Assembly (NCBI RefSeq): GCF_010389155.1 | Contig: NC_057767.1 | Span: 6,307,765 to 6,371,764, forward strand | Reading direction: 5' to 3' | Origin: Erigeron canadensis | Taxonomy: Eukaryota > Streptophyta > Magnoliopsida > Asterales > Asteraceae | Length of the DNA: 64,000 nucleotides | Part shown: one piece after another, positions 9,562 through 20,987 of the stretch | Layout of the letters: every line of letters begins with the position of its first letter | Position numbering within the stretch: position 1 is the stretch's first letter | Notes under the pieces: generated by a model | Database searches by the model: none | What the model was told of the DNA's origin: nothing | Seen by the model: only the letters and a program-made list of their open reading frames with translations | Made by a program: the position numbers and the translations under genes

Positions 9562-12253
9562 TCACTGGTGGATTCTAATTTCCTTCTTTATTAACTCCGA
9601 GTCTATCTTTATTAAAGACACCGAAAGGACATTAGAATAACGACAACATCTTCTATAACAAAGTCAAAGTTTAGATAGCAGAAAATCAATTTGGTTGTGG
9701 CATTTAATCGAACACTTATCTGTCAGCAAAGAATATGAAATTGAAAAGAATTTAAAGTTGACAAAAAAAAATAATATAAAGAGCAATAAGAAAGTTCCGT
9801 TTGGCAGAGTTCAAAAAACCTGAAAATGGATTCTCTTCAAAGAAGTTGACTTTGTGTTATATTTCTTCTTCAAGAAAATGTCAACACATTTAAAAATGTA
9901 CATAATGCAAAGCATTTTCGTTTTCAATTCGTTGATTTTTGTATTTGTTTCGAAGCTCATTGACTTTTTTGATAGGTTAAAGGCAACAGTGCCCTGTGCC
10001 CCTATATTTTATACCTAGAGGCCACTGCACAGTGCAGCGGCGTCGAACATAAATTCTTTTTTAATGATTCATGTACTCACAAGATTATTTTTTTTTATGG
10101 TGTTTTATGAATTTAGCGCAACAAGAATTAAAAATTTTCATAAACAATCTTTTTTAAAATCTTCATAATTATAAAATTTAACATTTAGTAGTATATTAGA
10201 TTATAATTCCGCATAAAACGCAGTGAACATATAATGAATGACATGTTATTTTTCATAATATCTAATATTGACGGATATAAATACAAAAATGTTAAAAATA
10301 ATTATATTATCATTTTGTCAAAAATAATTGTGTTCACTATCAACATTTAATTAGTATCATTTATGTAAATATTTTAAGATATTAATAGTAAAGGATAAAG
10401 GAATATACATATGACAGTTTTATTATGTGATATCATAAATGTTTTATGCAAAATCACAATTTTAATCATAACGTATTTAATTTTTAATTTGTTCTAATAC
10501 AAAATATATGTTTTATATTTGTTTAGTTAAATACATTTATATATATTTTTTAAAAAAGTATGAATTACTCATGAATATCAGAAATCAAACATATGTTGTC
10601 TTAATTGCATGTGTAATTATTTATATTACATTGTTGAAGCCATTTATAGATTACACCACTTGCTTCATGTACTAATTAAAATTTACAAGTTTTATTTGTA
10701 AATTTGATTTACCTAAAATTCAAATTTTTTGTGATCTATCCACTAAACCACAATGACACGTTTTCTAGGTACAATTATAGTACAATTTAGATAATTGGTT
10801 TCATGTTATAATAGTTAATTATTTTTAAAATTTTACCAAGGATTATTGGGTTTAGAATCAATGGTAAAATTGCTTATGATATAATGTCTTTATTTAAATA
10901 AAATCATAAGGTTTTATAGTTTTATATTTTTTTATAAAAATATAAAGTCTATAAACTAAATAATCTATACAAATTTGGTTTATAATTTTTATATTTTATA
11001 TTCGTTCAGAATATATAAATATACATGGATTCGATAAAACTATAAAATATATAAACTGGAAAATCTATACGGATTCCCAAGGTTTTATGTTTCTATATTT
11101 TATATCTGTTAAAAATGCGATTTTGGTTCATAGTTAAACTTTATCAAATACCACTATGTGTTCCTCAATCAATATTAATGATTTTATGGATATAATATAT
11201 TCATCCCAATTTATTATGTGACTATTCTGTCAGGACTAAAAAATATAAATTAAATTCATGCCCTTCTCTATTAAACAAGATATATATGAAATTAAGTAAC
11301 TATGAATCAAATCAATATTTTTAACATCTATAAAATATAAATACTAAAATGAAACAAAAAATTTAATGTATATCAACCACAAATAAAAAGTAATAAACAA
11401 TTGTCTCACATAAAAAATTTAAATAAAAGTTAACCAATTAAAAATGAAGAAAAGATAATATAAATATAAAAAAAACAAATTTAGATAATTAAAATTTATA
11501 AAAATATATAACAAAAATACAAAATCAAAATAAAATTAAAAAATCAATCATAACAAATATAGTTTGTTACTCCGTATAAGTTTAAAATAATAATAATAAT
11601 AAATTTTAAGAAAGATAAAAAGAGAAAAAAACGTAACTCAACAATTGTTTTGTTAGTTGATTAAAGGATTGGTTTATTTAATTAATTAAATATAACATCA
11701 TTTACTAATTTAGTAAAATCTAAAAATGGAAGATGAGGCCATCGAAACAATCTAAAGGTGACAAATCAATCTTGTTTTTCTAACAATGGTTATGGTTTTT
11801 TCAAAAAAGAATTTTGAACTCTCTTTTATACTTATTGGAAGATATTAAAAGATGAGATTAGCAAAGATAATAAGTGGGCCCCAGAGGTGAGTTTTTTCTC
11901 AATGTCTCCCGTTCGAGTATTAGGATTTTCATCTAAAGGTATTTTTCATAAGGAAAGGATTGAAGATCCAGCAAATTGCTAGTTAAAATTGTCTCCAACA
12001 CGTCACACATTATTTCTAATTCTAAATCTTTAAACACAATCAGACAAACACCCTATCAAGATCCGACACATAGTCACTTATTTCTTTCCTTTCTATTTAC
12101 ACACACGCATATCAATTCTTCCCCCACTGTTTTTATTATCATCACCGTTTAACCGCCTCAATGCACGGGCACCAACCCTCGTATTACTAAAAAGGCTGCA
12201 AGTTTAAGCCGAGAATTCTCTACGTTAACATCATAACATTAACAACCCACGAC
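9562..12253. other. AT-rich intergenic DNA, no gene seen
   Basis: The first few hundred bases are the probable promoter region of TNL-1. A 13-bp hairpin (CTGCAC-A-GTGCAG) lies near 10024. From 10070 to 11700 the sequence is very AT-rich with no open frame of note. I find no convincing terminal repeats of an element here, though an old decayed insertion is likely. Confidence 0.6.
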
Positions 12254-12747
12254 TAAGGGGTTGCTTGGCTTATGGGAATTCAAAGGAATTTAATGGAATT
12301 GGAATCTAAATTTCATTCCTTTTTTTGTTTGGTTGGATATTGAAAGGAATTTGAATAAAAAACTTTCCCTTAAATTCTTTCAAATACAGAATTTATAATT
12401 CCTTCACATATGTGATGGAAAGTTTTATAGACCAAAACACCCTTCCTCTCATCTTCATCACACTACCAGTCACACTTGCACTTTCGTAATCATATTTACT
12501 GGTACTTCCATCATCACTCGCACCTCCTGGAGACCTCACATCATCATCACCATCGTATTAGATTCACCGAAGCACACCACCCAGTAGCTCTCGTGGAACA
12601 ATAGTGAACCTCTTGAAACAAAACGCACCTAATCTACAAACGATGATTGACCGACCACCTCTGTGCAACCCTTGCTTATTCCGGTCGCCGTCGTGCTTGA
12701 GATTTCTGGCAGCCGTATCTAAACTCCATGAAGTTTTTTGTTAAACA

Positions 12748-12785
12748 ACTAGTTTTTGTTCCTGGGCGTTGCCCCGGGAGACATT
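12748..12785 (-). mobile_element. Helitron-like 3' terminus
   Basis: On the minus strand a GC hairpin (CCCGGGGC-AAC-GCCCAGG) is followed by about eight A-rich bases and CTAGT, the usual Helitron 3' end (hairpin then CTRR before T). The element would extend to the right, over the tandem-repeat block; its 5' TC end was not identified. The call rests on one terminus. Confidence 0.4.
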
Positions 12786-12789
12786 ACGT

Positions 12790-13610
12790 AACATCTACAC
12801 ATGTGGCAAAAATTATATAAAATGAAACTTTCGTGGCAAAAGTAAAAAGTGAAAATTTATGTGGTAAATTGTAAAGAAAATGAAACTTTAGTGGCTAAAG
12901 TTGAAAACTTTAAAGAAAGTGTATGAAACTTTGTTAACAAAAGGAAAAAGCATCCAAAACGTATATGGTAAAAAGTAAAGAAAATGAAACTTTTGTGACT
13001 AAAGTTGAAATACTTAAAGCTACGTGGTAAAAAGTTAAGAAAATGAAACTTTATTGACAAAAGTTAAAAATCCAAAAGTTATGTGGTAAAAAGTAAAGAA
13101 ATAAAACATTCGTGTCAAAAGTGACAAAAAGTAAATAGGTTTAAAAAAATTTGTGATAACAAGTAAAGAGAATGAAACTTTCGTGGCAAAAGTTAGAAAA
13201 ATGAAAGTTTAAAAACTAAAGAAAACAAAACTTTCATGCCAAAAATAAAAGAAATTAAAGTTATGTGACAAAAAGTAAAAGATGTTAAAAGTTTTTTCTG
13301 TGATAAAAAGTAAAGAAAATGAAACTTTCGTGACAAAAGTTAGAAAAACGAAAGTTTAAAAACTAAATAAAACAAAACTTTTGTGCTAAAAGTAAAAGAA
13401 ATAAAGTTATATGAAAAAAAATAAATAGATTGAAAGTTTCGTGGCAGAATTGTGAAACAATCCAAGTCTCGTGGCAGAACAATGAAACAATCCAAGTCTC
13501 CTAGGACCAAATGTGAACAAAACTAAAGTTTTTGGGATAAAGCAAAAAATTCCTAAAGTTTTGTGGTAGCTAGTTAAAAAGAAAAAAAAAGGTATTGTAG
13601 TTTTCACAAC
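12790..13610. repeat. Degenerate minisatellite, about 60-bp units
   Basis: A unit of the form TGTGGTAAAAAGTAAAGAAA + ATGAAACTTTCGTGRCAAAAGT recurs at least ten times with substitutions and indels. The final part switches to a shorter GTGGCAGAA...CAATCCAAGTCTC unit near 13440-13500. Minus-strand reading frames in it are Phe/Leu-rich low complexity and not genes. Confidence 0.8.
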
Positions 13611-14756
13611 TTGAATTGTTATATATAAATAATACTATGCTTGTAAATCATCGTGTTGGATAAGAACATTAGATCTGTGGTAGATTAAAGAAAGAACAAA
13701 ACTTTTGGAAAATGAGATCTGTGATAGATTGGAAAATAGATTGAATTATAAAAAAGGAAAAAAAGATGTAACATCTGCTATTTTGACCCATTTGACTTTA
13801 TATGTAACTTGACCAATAACTACGATTAGTAGTATAATGGAAAGTTTCTATATGATTTAATGACGTGTTATGTAGTAGACTTGGTCGATTGGCCGAATTA
13901 ATGAACATTGCAATACTTGTCGAAGCCATAACTAATTAAATTTGTTGATGGGTCAACCCATGGACTTAAACCATGACCCATGATCCACAATTGGGACCCA
14001 ACTCTATCCAAACCCCCTCCCCCAATCTCTTCCATCCATCCATTCGCTCTTACCTCTCTCTCTCTAATTCTTTCAAGAAAACACACACAAACATATCCCT
14101 CTCTCTCCCTCATTTAATTCTTGCATCATTTAATGTTCTTGAGCTAGATTAATGCTAAAAGTATAATCATTTCCATCTTCCTAACATTAAATTAAAAGAT
14201 TTGGGTTCATCAAGTGCTAGAATTCATCCAATTGGGTCAATTTCGGATTTGAACTTGGAAGTGACTTTTGGTAAGCTATATCCATCTTATAATTACCATT
14301 TCATATCTATAATCATGTCCTTAAGTCAACATTAGTGATTTTTGGGTTAAAAATAGGTCAAATCCAAATTAGGGTTTTAATTGACTTAATTAAGTCAAAA
14401 CGAATTTAAAATGTAAAATCGAGTTAACGACTAAAGTTTTGTTTGAATTTTGCCAAATTAAGTTGAATTATGATAAAACAAGTGTGCAAGGTCAGGTCAG
14501 AACCCAACGGGTCAGGTTCTAGGGTTCTTGGAAGAAATTAGGGTTTCATGACTTTAAACCGGGTTTTTTGGTGAATTTGAGATTTAGGGTCGTTGTTGGT
14601 GAATGATTTATGTGTAAATGAGTCCAGTCATGCACCCAAAATCGTTTACAAGTCTCTTGAATCGGGTTTTTAAGCCAAAAGTGAATAAAAGTCAAAATGA
14701 GTCGTTTTTGTTCGTGACTTATGTTTGCTGCTGCTGCTGGTCGTGAGTCTGCCCAG

Positions 14757-15050
14757 AAACGGGCGTAGGTTACGCCACTTTGGGCGTAATTTACGATGGT
14801 TGAAGCCTTGGGGGCGTAGGGTACGGTCTTGTGGCCATAGGGTACGGTCTTGTGGTCGTAGGTTACGATGGCTCCCATCTCTCATTTTGACCTTACGCCA
14901 ACTCCTTTCTGTTTAGGCCAAGGATATGCCTTGCAGACGCCAAAAAACCTTCTTTTGCAGAGCACCGTAAGTTACGCCATGGGGGACCGTCGGTTACGCT
15001 GGTTGTAATTCTGACCACCGTAACTTACGGTGATGTTGGCCGTTAGTTAC
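14757..15050. repeat. Cluster of CGTARSTTACG palindromic motifs in solo LTR A
   Basis: About ten copies of near-palindromic motifs such as CGTAGGTTACG, CGTAAGTTACG and CCGTAACTTACGG occur within about 300 bases, some on alternating strands. They form no regular tandem period. Function unknown. Confidence 0.7.
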
Positions 15051-15231
15051 GGCCTTCCCCATTTCCTTGTTTCCAGATTTTTCCTAGTTTCATGGCCAAA
15101 CTCCTAGGATCGTACTAAGCTTTCTCCTAACTATTGTCTCGACTTCAGTGGGGACGTGTTGATGAAAGTAGAGTCGTACAAGTCCGGGAAATGGGCAAAG
15201 GTCTATGCGCTTAAGAATGAATGTGTTAAGT

Positions 15232-15236
<5 letters not shown>

Positions 15237-15265
<29 letters not shown>
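15237..15265. repeat. (TA)n microsatellite
   Basis: An uninterrupted TA run lies inside solo LTR A; others occur at 15433-15447, 53579-53611 and 7572-7594. Confidence 0.95.
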
Positions 15266-15268
<3 letters not shown>

Positions 15269-15918
15269 GAAATGTATGATAATAAGTTGGAAGTGTGAGA
15301 CGACTTTTAGACAACCTCGACTCGTTCCAAACTATCTCTTGACCCCTTAACGACCTAATCAAGTCTAGGAGATCTTTAAAAATTGTGAAACTCTTGTAGA
15401 ACCCTAACTAGGGTTTTATCAATTTTAATGACATATATATATATATACTTCCATAGAATAATAATGTGCATGTATATTATTAATATATAGGTGGTGGACG
15501 TGAAATGAACATTGAACGACATTGACTTGGCACAATATCAAAGTAACTTCTTTTGCCGATCAAGGTGAGTTCCGTAGCTCCTTACTCAATTGAGACTCGG
15601 GCTGAAAAGTGTACACTTATGTGTTTAATTGTTTGATTGCTTGATCGTTTGATTGTGTGATTGAATGTTCGACTTGAGCTTGGTTTACGCATATGAATGT
15701 GATTGGATGATTATTTAGGATAGTTGTACATACATAAAGGTCGGTTATGCCTTCAAAGGGTTTGAGATGTGGCGGGAAGGTTGCAGGTGACCCTATATAT
15801 AAGCATCGAGAACTCGTTGAAAGTATAATCCTCCTAAGTGTATGTACGTATCGTTTTGACGTGATTAGTGATTGTTGAGATTGTGTGGTAGTAAACTTAT
15901 ACAGATTGTTATACTTGA

Positions 15919-16135
15919 TTTGTGCGGAGATACACACATACACACTTTATTTGTGCGGAGATACACACAAGCATACTTTATTTGTGCGGAGATACACGCA
16001 AACATAATTTATTTGTGCGGAGATACACGCAAACATACTTTATTGTGCGGAGATACTCGCAAGCATACTTTAACTGTGCGGATATACACGCAAGCATACC
16101 CTAACCTATGCGGTACACACGCAAGCATATTTAAA
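15919..16135 (+). repeat. 31-bp minisatellite in solo LTR A (about 7 units)
   Basis: The unit is close to TTTGTGCGGAGATACACGCAAGCATACTTTA. About seven units follow head to tail, the first five near-identical and the last two degraded. The whole block is absent from the same place in solo LTR B. Confidence 0.9.
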
Positions 16136-16991
16136 CTGTTTTATAGATGACATGGTCGATACACATTTGATTTACGTTATAACACATGTACTCATTACTT
16201 ATACGTTATTACCCTCCTCATTGATATTGTAGAGATTTGACTAAGTGATTATCGACGATGGTCCCTCGTGAACTATTACTACGAACTCACCAACCTCGTG
16301 TTGACTTGTTTAGTACACTTTTCAGGTAATCAGATGAACCAAGGACGTGATGCATGATTTCTACTTGCTTTTGACTCGGGCTTGGACTTATGTGGATCAA
16401 TGATTCATTTGCCCTTTTTGCATTTTGCTTGGGATCGATAGCCATCATTAGACTATTATTTTGCAAACTCCGATGGTCATTTGCTCCTTATGTATTTTGC
16501 ATGATTACTTGACATACTTGATTAGATTCACCGAATTCAATTATTTTCATTTAGTTGTCTACATTAATTCCACCATTTGCTATGTAATTTCCTTAATATT
16601 TCGAGCCCTAGCTCGGGGTGTTACAAAAGAAGTTGCAGGTGAAAGAAAAAAGCTTTTGGGGAAAAGTAAATCATGACTTTTGGTATACACATAGTACCAT
16701 CAATATATTTGTATTATTATCAATTATTTTTTTAAAGTTTATATTTTTATTATTATTACTATTATCATTAGGTCCATTAAAGTTATGTTTATAAAATTAA
16801 AAGAAAAATTTGTAAATTTAGTTAAAGGTAATTTTGTCATTTGTTATATTTAAATTCCAATTCATTTAACTTAATTCTGTCAATCAAACAAAAAAAATAT
16901 TTTAAAACTTTCATATTTCAATTCCCTCAAATTTCAATTTCTTTGACAGATTTTAACTCCTTTAAAAACATTCTGTGAACCAAAAGTCCCC

Positions 16992-17459
16992 TAAAAATGC
17001 ATTGAATCTTTAATCACCCTAATCCATCGCCACTTGTTTGTACACCAAACCGTGATTGGGTTTAGAAGGGGGGATGATAGGTGTTTTTGGTTGTTTGTTG
17101 GCAATTCCCCAAAGGTAAAGTGAATCTCTTTACGCTAATCGAATACGATTGATATATGGCCGATTGAGGTCGTGCCAATGATTATGTTTGAAATGTATTC
17201 TGGATGGATGAATCATGATCTCGTGAGGTCTTATGAGTCTCCTTTTACAGGGAGGACTTCGGCTTGGAGAATAAGCCAAGATCTAGGGTTTTCATGATAA
17301 AAGCTAGGGGTATAATTTTCATAATTACCGGCTTCTTTGATAAGAACAAATCCCAGCTTTATAGGGAAACGTTTCTTATCGCTTCCATCTCTTGCGCAAC
17401 CCTTCGTTACATACAACCTTCGTAGCATGCTTCGTATCTCAGACAGGGTGTGTCATCAA
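16992..17459 (-). repeat. Probable 3' LTR of the gypsy element
   Basis: On the minus strand a polypurine tract (ACTGGGGGGCT, 17459-17469) is followed directly by TGATGACACACC, a plausible LTR start at 17458. The LTR would run down to about 17040, beyond which the Harbinger-like right arm begins. The outer end is not fixed because the partner LTR is missing. Minus-strand frames inside it are not genes. Confidence 0.55.
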
Positions 17460-17469
17460 GCCCCCCAGT
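17459..17469 (-). other. Polypurine tract of the gypsy element
   Basis: The minus strand reads ACTGGGGGGCT immediately before the inferred 3' LTR. This G-rich tract is where plus-strand DNA synthesis would be primed, and it fixes the minus orientation of the element. Confidence 0.6.
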
Positions 17470-17783
17470 CCAAGGGGATGTTTTTTGCCAAATAAACATT
17501 GCCTTGGACTATTATTGTTAATTTGGTCATTTCTGGGGATGTGTTGTGATGAATGGAATCCAAAAAGTCCTGTGTGCATCCCAAAGTGTTTTTATTGACG
17601 GTTAGGGTTTTATCCCTCCACTTATAAAGTTCCTTTTACTTTCCTCATAATTTTCTCTGCAACTCTCCCATCTACTTTCTGTAAGTGTCCCCTCTTTTTT
17701 GTTTTACCGCCGTTTAATATTTCACCTTATATTTTGCTTTTGTGTTATCATTCATTGTACTAGGTATTCATTATCGTTTGGCT

Positions 17784-18419
17784 ATGGCATCCAAGAGGAA
17801 GGTGACGGATGTGGGGTCTTTTGATGTTCCTGATGACGATATTATCGCAAAAAGGGGGAATGGTCGTGTTGATATGCCTCCTGTTTCTTTTTCCGGTAAT
17901 ACTTCTCATAAATTTATGGAGGAAGAACTGGCCTCTGAAGAGATGAGTGAGCCAAAAAATCTTCTGGTGCGCGGTTTATGCCAAGAGTATGAGTATTCTC
18001 AAGATATGTTAAGGGAATCTTAACTAGTGGTGGGTAGTTTACTTGGCAGGACCTCTGATTTGGAGAAACGCTTAATGAAGCAAGATGTCGAGGCAAAGGC
18101 TCTTCGTGCTGGTTTGGAGAGGCTTCATGATGAACTCTTGCGGAAACATTTGGATAATATGTGTCTTCGTGAGGAGGTGAAGGCATTTGTGAAGAAGGCA
18201 GTTAGTTTGATTGATGCTATGGTAAATGCTTCTAAGAAGAAGGGAATTCTATCTGCTACTCATTCCGAGGATTCTTCTAAGTATCTAGAGTCGAAGGAAG
18301 TATTTGACCAGGCTATCTTGCAGCTGGCAAGTTATCACAGTAATTTTATTTATGATATTACTCATCTTCGTAATACTGGGGCTTACGACTTCTTAGTCGT
18401 GAAGCCTCGTTTTGATTAA
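17784..18419 (+). pseudogene. Antisense extra ORF of the gypsy element, one internal stop
   Basis: A single frame runs from ATG at 17784 to TAA at 18417-18419 (212 codons), broken once by TAA at 18021-18023. The protein starts MASKRKVTDVGSFDVPDDD and is acidic in its first half. Its second half is a predicted coiled coil (LEKRLMKQDVEAKALRAGLERLHDELL) and an AILQLASYHSNF helix. It is opposite in strand to gypsy pol, with its own TATA-like box (ATAAAG, about 17623) and a possible 5' UTR intron (GTAAGT at 17681 to TAG at 17763). Additional antisense ORFs in this position are known from Tat-lineage elements; their function is not known. Confidence 0.65.
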
Positions 18420-18856
18420 TTGCGAAACTTTGTTATGGAATGTTATGTAGTAGACTTATATCGTCCTTTATTTTATTCCATATTTTGCAAGTATATATGT
18501 TGGGTTATCTGTTCAGGCGTCCCTGTCAGTCTGTTCCCATTATTGAGGTTGTGACCCTCGGATTTAAGATGATTAGTCTTTTAGTGCACTGTCACTCTTG
18601 GGTTTTCTTTCATAGGTGAGGCTCGTAGCCTTGTATTTGTAGGACTTAGTTAGTCATGAACGACTATCAGTCCTGTTCATATATATATATACATACATAT
18701 ATCTTATTTATTTTTTTGTGACGCGGTATGCCTAAGAAGTGTCTTTTGTATTATTTGATATTCCAAAAATATCCTAGCAGCAATAGAGAAAGAAAACTTA
18801 ACAGTGGAATTTCCATCGGGTGTTTCAAGCTTGTATGCTCCATTTCCAAAGGATGC
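18420..18856. other. Gypsy non-coding spacer between integrase and antisense ORF
   Basis: This is the shared 3' non-coding space between the ends of the two convergent reading frames. It holds a short (TA)n/(CATA)n run at 18680-18702. I see nothing else. Confidence 0.6.
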
Positions 18857-20987
18857 CTATACTCGGTATGGGCCTTCCCACGTTGGTCCTAATTTTCCCG
18901 TGTGCTCTTTTTCGCTTGCGCTATTTAGTCGGAATACGTAGTCTACGGTCTTAAAGCTTGTGGGATTCACCCTTTTGTTGTAGTATCCCTCAATTTTCTT
19001 TTTGAAGGCGGCTTCCCGAATGGCTACTATTTCCCTTCGTTCCTCAAGCAAATCCAGATCTATTCGTAATTCTTCATTATTTCCTTCTGTATTTAGCATC
19101 CGATAGGTGGAAACTAGGAATTCTGCTGGAGCTACGGCCTCCGTTCCGAATGCTAAGCGGAATGGGGTTTCTCCGTTGCTTCGCTTTGGCGTTGTTCTGT
19201 TAGCCTAGAGTACCAATGATAACTCGTCTATCCATCCTTTGTGACTTCGTCCCAGTCGTTTTTCTATCCCTTTGATTATTTCTTTGTTGGTTGCTTCCAT
19301 TTGTCCATTTCCTTGAGGGTGGTAAACAGACGCAAATGATTGCTTGATCTGCAATTGTTTACAAAACTCAGGAAAGACTCCTTTTGCAAACTGTGGCCCG
19401 TTGTCGGATACTATTACCTGTGGTATCCCAAATCTGCATATGATGTGTTGCCATACAATTTTTTTCATTTGATCTTCGTTTGTTGAAGCGAGCAGTTTTG
19501 CTTCAACCCACTTGGTGAAATAATCAATGGCTACCACTAGGAATTTTTTCTTGTTTTGAGCCTCGAGAAGTGGACCTACGAGATCAATTCCCCACTGTAT
19601 GAAGGGTCATGTCGTTCTTTGGCTGTCTTGAGACATTGGCTCGTAGCTGACGTGCCTCGCAATTCTTTAACAGTGCCGTCAAGTCTTGATGCATAGTTGG
19701 CCAGAAGTATCCTAGTCGCATGGCCTTTGTTGCGACGGACCGTGCTCCTGAATGGGCTCTGCAAATTCCTTCATGTATCTCCCTGATGATCATTTCTGCT
19801 TGCTTAGGTCCTGCGCACCGAAGCCAAGGCGTGACGAACCCTTTTTTATATAGTTTTTTATCGAGGATTTTGTATTGTGGAGCCTTAACTCTTATTTTCC
19901 GGGCTTCGTCTTTATCTGTTGAGAGTATCCCGCTTATTAAGAATTCGTAGATGGGAGTCATCCAAATCTCCCCTTCTTCGTCCACAAGGTCCGATACTTG
20001 CTTTTCTTCGATTGACCTTTCTTTTAGGACTTCTACTAATACTTTCTTTCCTAGGTGCCCAAATGTGAGCAAAGCTAACTTGCCCAGGGCATCTGCTTTT
20101 TTGTTTTGATTTCTTCGAATATCTTCTATTTCGAAGTGGCTGAAACATTCTATCAACTCTCGTACCTTTTGTAAGTATAACTTTGTTGTGCCTTGTTTTG
20201 CATCAGATTCTCCCTTTACTTGGCATGCCACCAGCTGGGAATCAACATACGCATGGATGTTGTGGATCTTCATGTCTCTTGCCATCCGCAGTCCTGCTAG
20301 TAGCGCTTCATACTCGGCCTCATTGTTTGTTACTTCAAACTCGAACCTCAATGCGTAGGTGGATTCTTTATCTTTTGGGCTAATTAGCATGAGGCCAGCT
20401 CCACAACCATCTGAACTGGCAGCTCCATCAGTGTATAATTTCCAGGTGTCGTGTTCGACACTTCCTACCACTTCCAGTGACACAGAGTGTGTCATGGACT
20501 TCTTCCCTTCGTGGACTTCGCTGATGAAATCGGCCAATACTTGTCCTTTGATTGCATGCCTTGCTCTAAATTCTATGTCGCGTTCCCCTAGTTCGATGGC
20601 CCATTTAACCACCCGTCCTGATTTTTCTGGTTTTAACAATATTTGTTTTATCGGTTTATCAGATAACACGACAATGGGGTGTGCTTGGAAGTACCTTCGT
20701 AGCCTTCGTATTGCGTGGACCAATGCCAGAGTAAGTTTTTCTAATTCTGAGTAATTGGCTTCTACGCCCTGCAAAACCCTGCTGACGAAATAGATCGGAA
20801 TTTGGTGCCTATCCCTTTCGGCTACCAACACTGCGTTTACGCATTCGGGCGAGGCTGCCAGGTATACGAAAAGGTTTTCTTTTGGTTTTGGAGTTGTGAG
20901 TGTTGGCAAGTTTGTGATGTACTCTTTCATTTGCTCTAGAGCCTTATTTGCTTCGTCTGTCCATGCAAGTCCTTGTTGTTGGTACAA
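18857..20987 (-). pseudogene. Gypsy RNase H, archaeal-type RNase H and integrase
   Basis: From 20987 the frame gives the RT-linked RNase H (YFQAHPIVVLSD). A second RNase H follows with YTDGAASSDGCGAG and NNEAEYEALLAGL, which is the archaeal-like domain of Tat elements. The integrase zinc finger comes next (HEGICRAHSG...CEARQ). The fourth metal ligand, normally Cys, is Arg. A frameshift at about 19590 leads to the integrase core (AIDYFTKWVEAK, SDNGPQF, NGQMEATNKE: D, D, E present). A TAG at 19205-19207 interrupts it, then the C-terminal part with GPYRV ends at 18857. Confidence 0.9.

Larger units (their letters stand above)
13767..16625 (+). mobile_element. Solo LTR A, 2859 bp, TSD AAAGA
   Basis: The segment starts TGTAACATCTGC and ends CTCGGGGTGTTACA. 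It is flanked by AAAGA at 13762-13766 and 16626-16630. It has no primer-binding site, no internal coding region and no second LTR, so a solo LTR produced by recombination is the simplest reading. It is homologous in order to solo LTR B (25804-28371), for example around TTGAGATGTGG and CTCACCAACCT...TTTTCAGG. Long TGTAACA-ended LTRs suggest a chromovirus (Tekay/Del-like) gypsy family, which is inference. A strong CT-rich stretch lies at 14010-14115. Confidence 0.85.
12257..16991. mobile_element. PIF/Harbinger-like element with nested insertions
   Basis: The left end GGGGTTGCTTGGCTTATGGG and the reverse complement of the right end (GGGGACTTTTGGTTCACAG) are similar terminal inverted repeats. The similarity continues for about 100 bases through GGAATT-rich sequence. 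Both ends are flanked by TAA (12254-12256 and 16992-16994), the trinucleotide target of PIF/Harbinger and Tourist elements. A solo LTR (13767-16625) sits inside, so the original element was about 1.9 kb. No transposase frame was found, so it is non-autonomous. Confidence 0.68.

Noticed and set aside
12857..13607. Phe/Leu-rich minus-strand frames
   Set aside because: They are the translated minisatellite, not genes.
15919..16135. CRISPR-like regular array
   Set aside because: Units abut without unique spacers, and the genome is a plant; it is a minisatellite.
15872..16150. 92-codon repeat protein in solo LTR A
   Set aside because: It is a translation of the 31-bp minisatellite, whose period is not a multiple of three, so the frame rotates.
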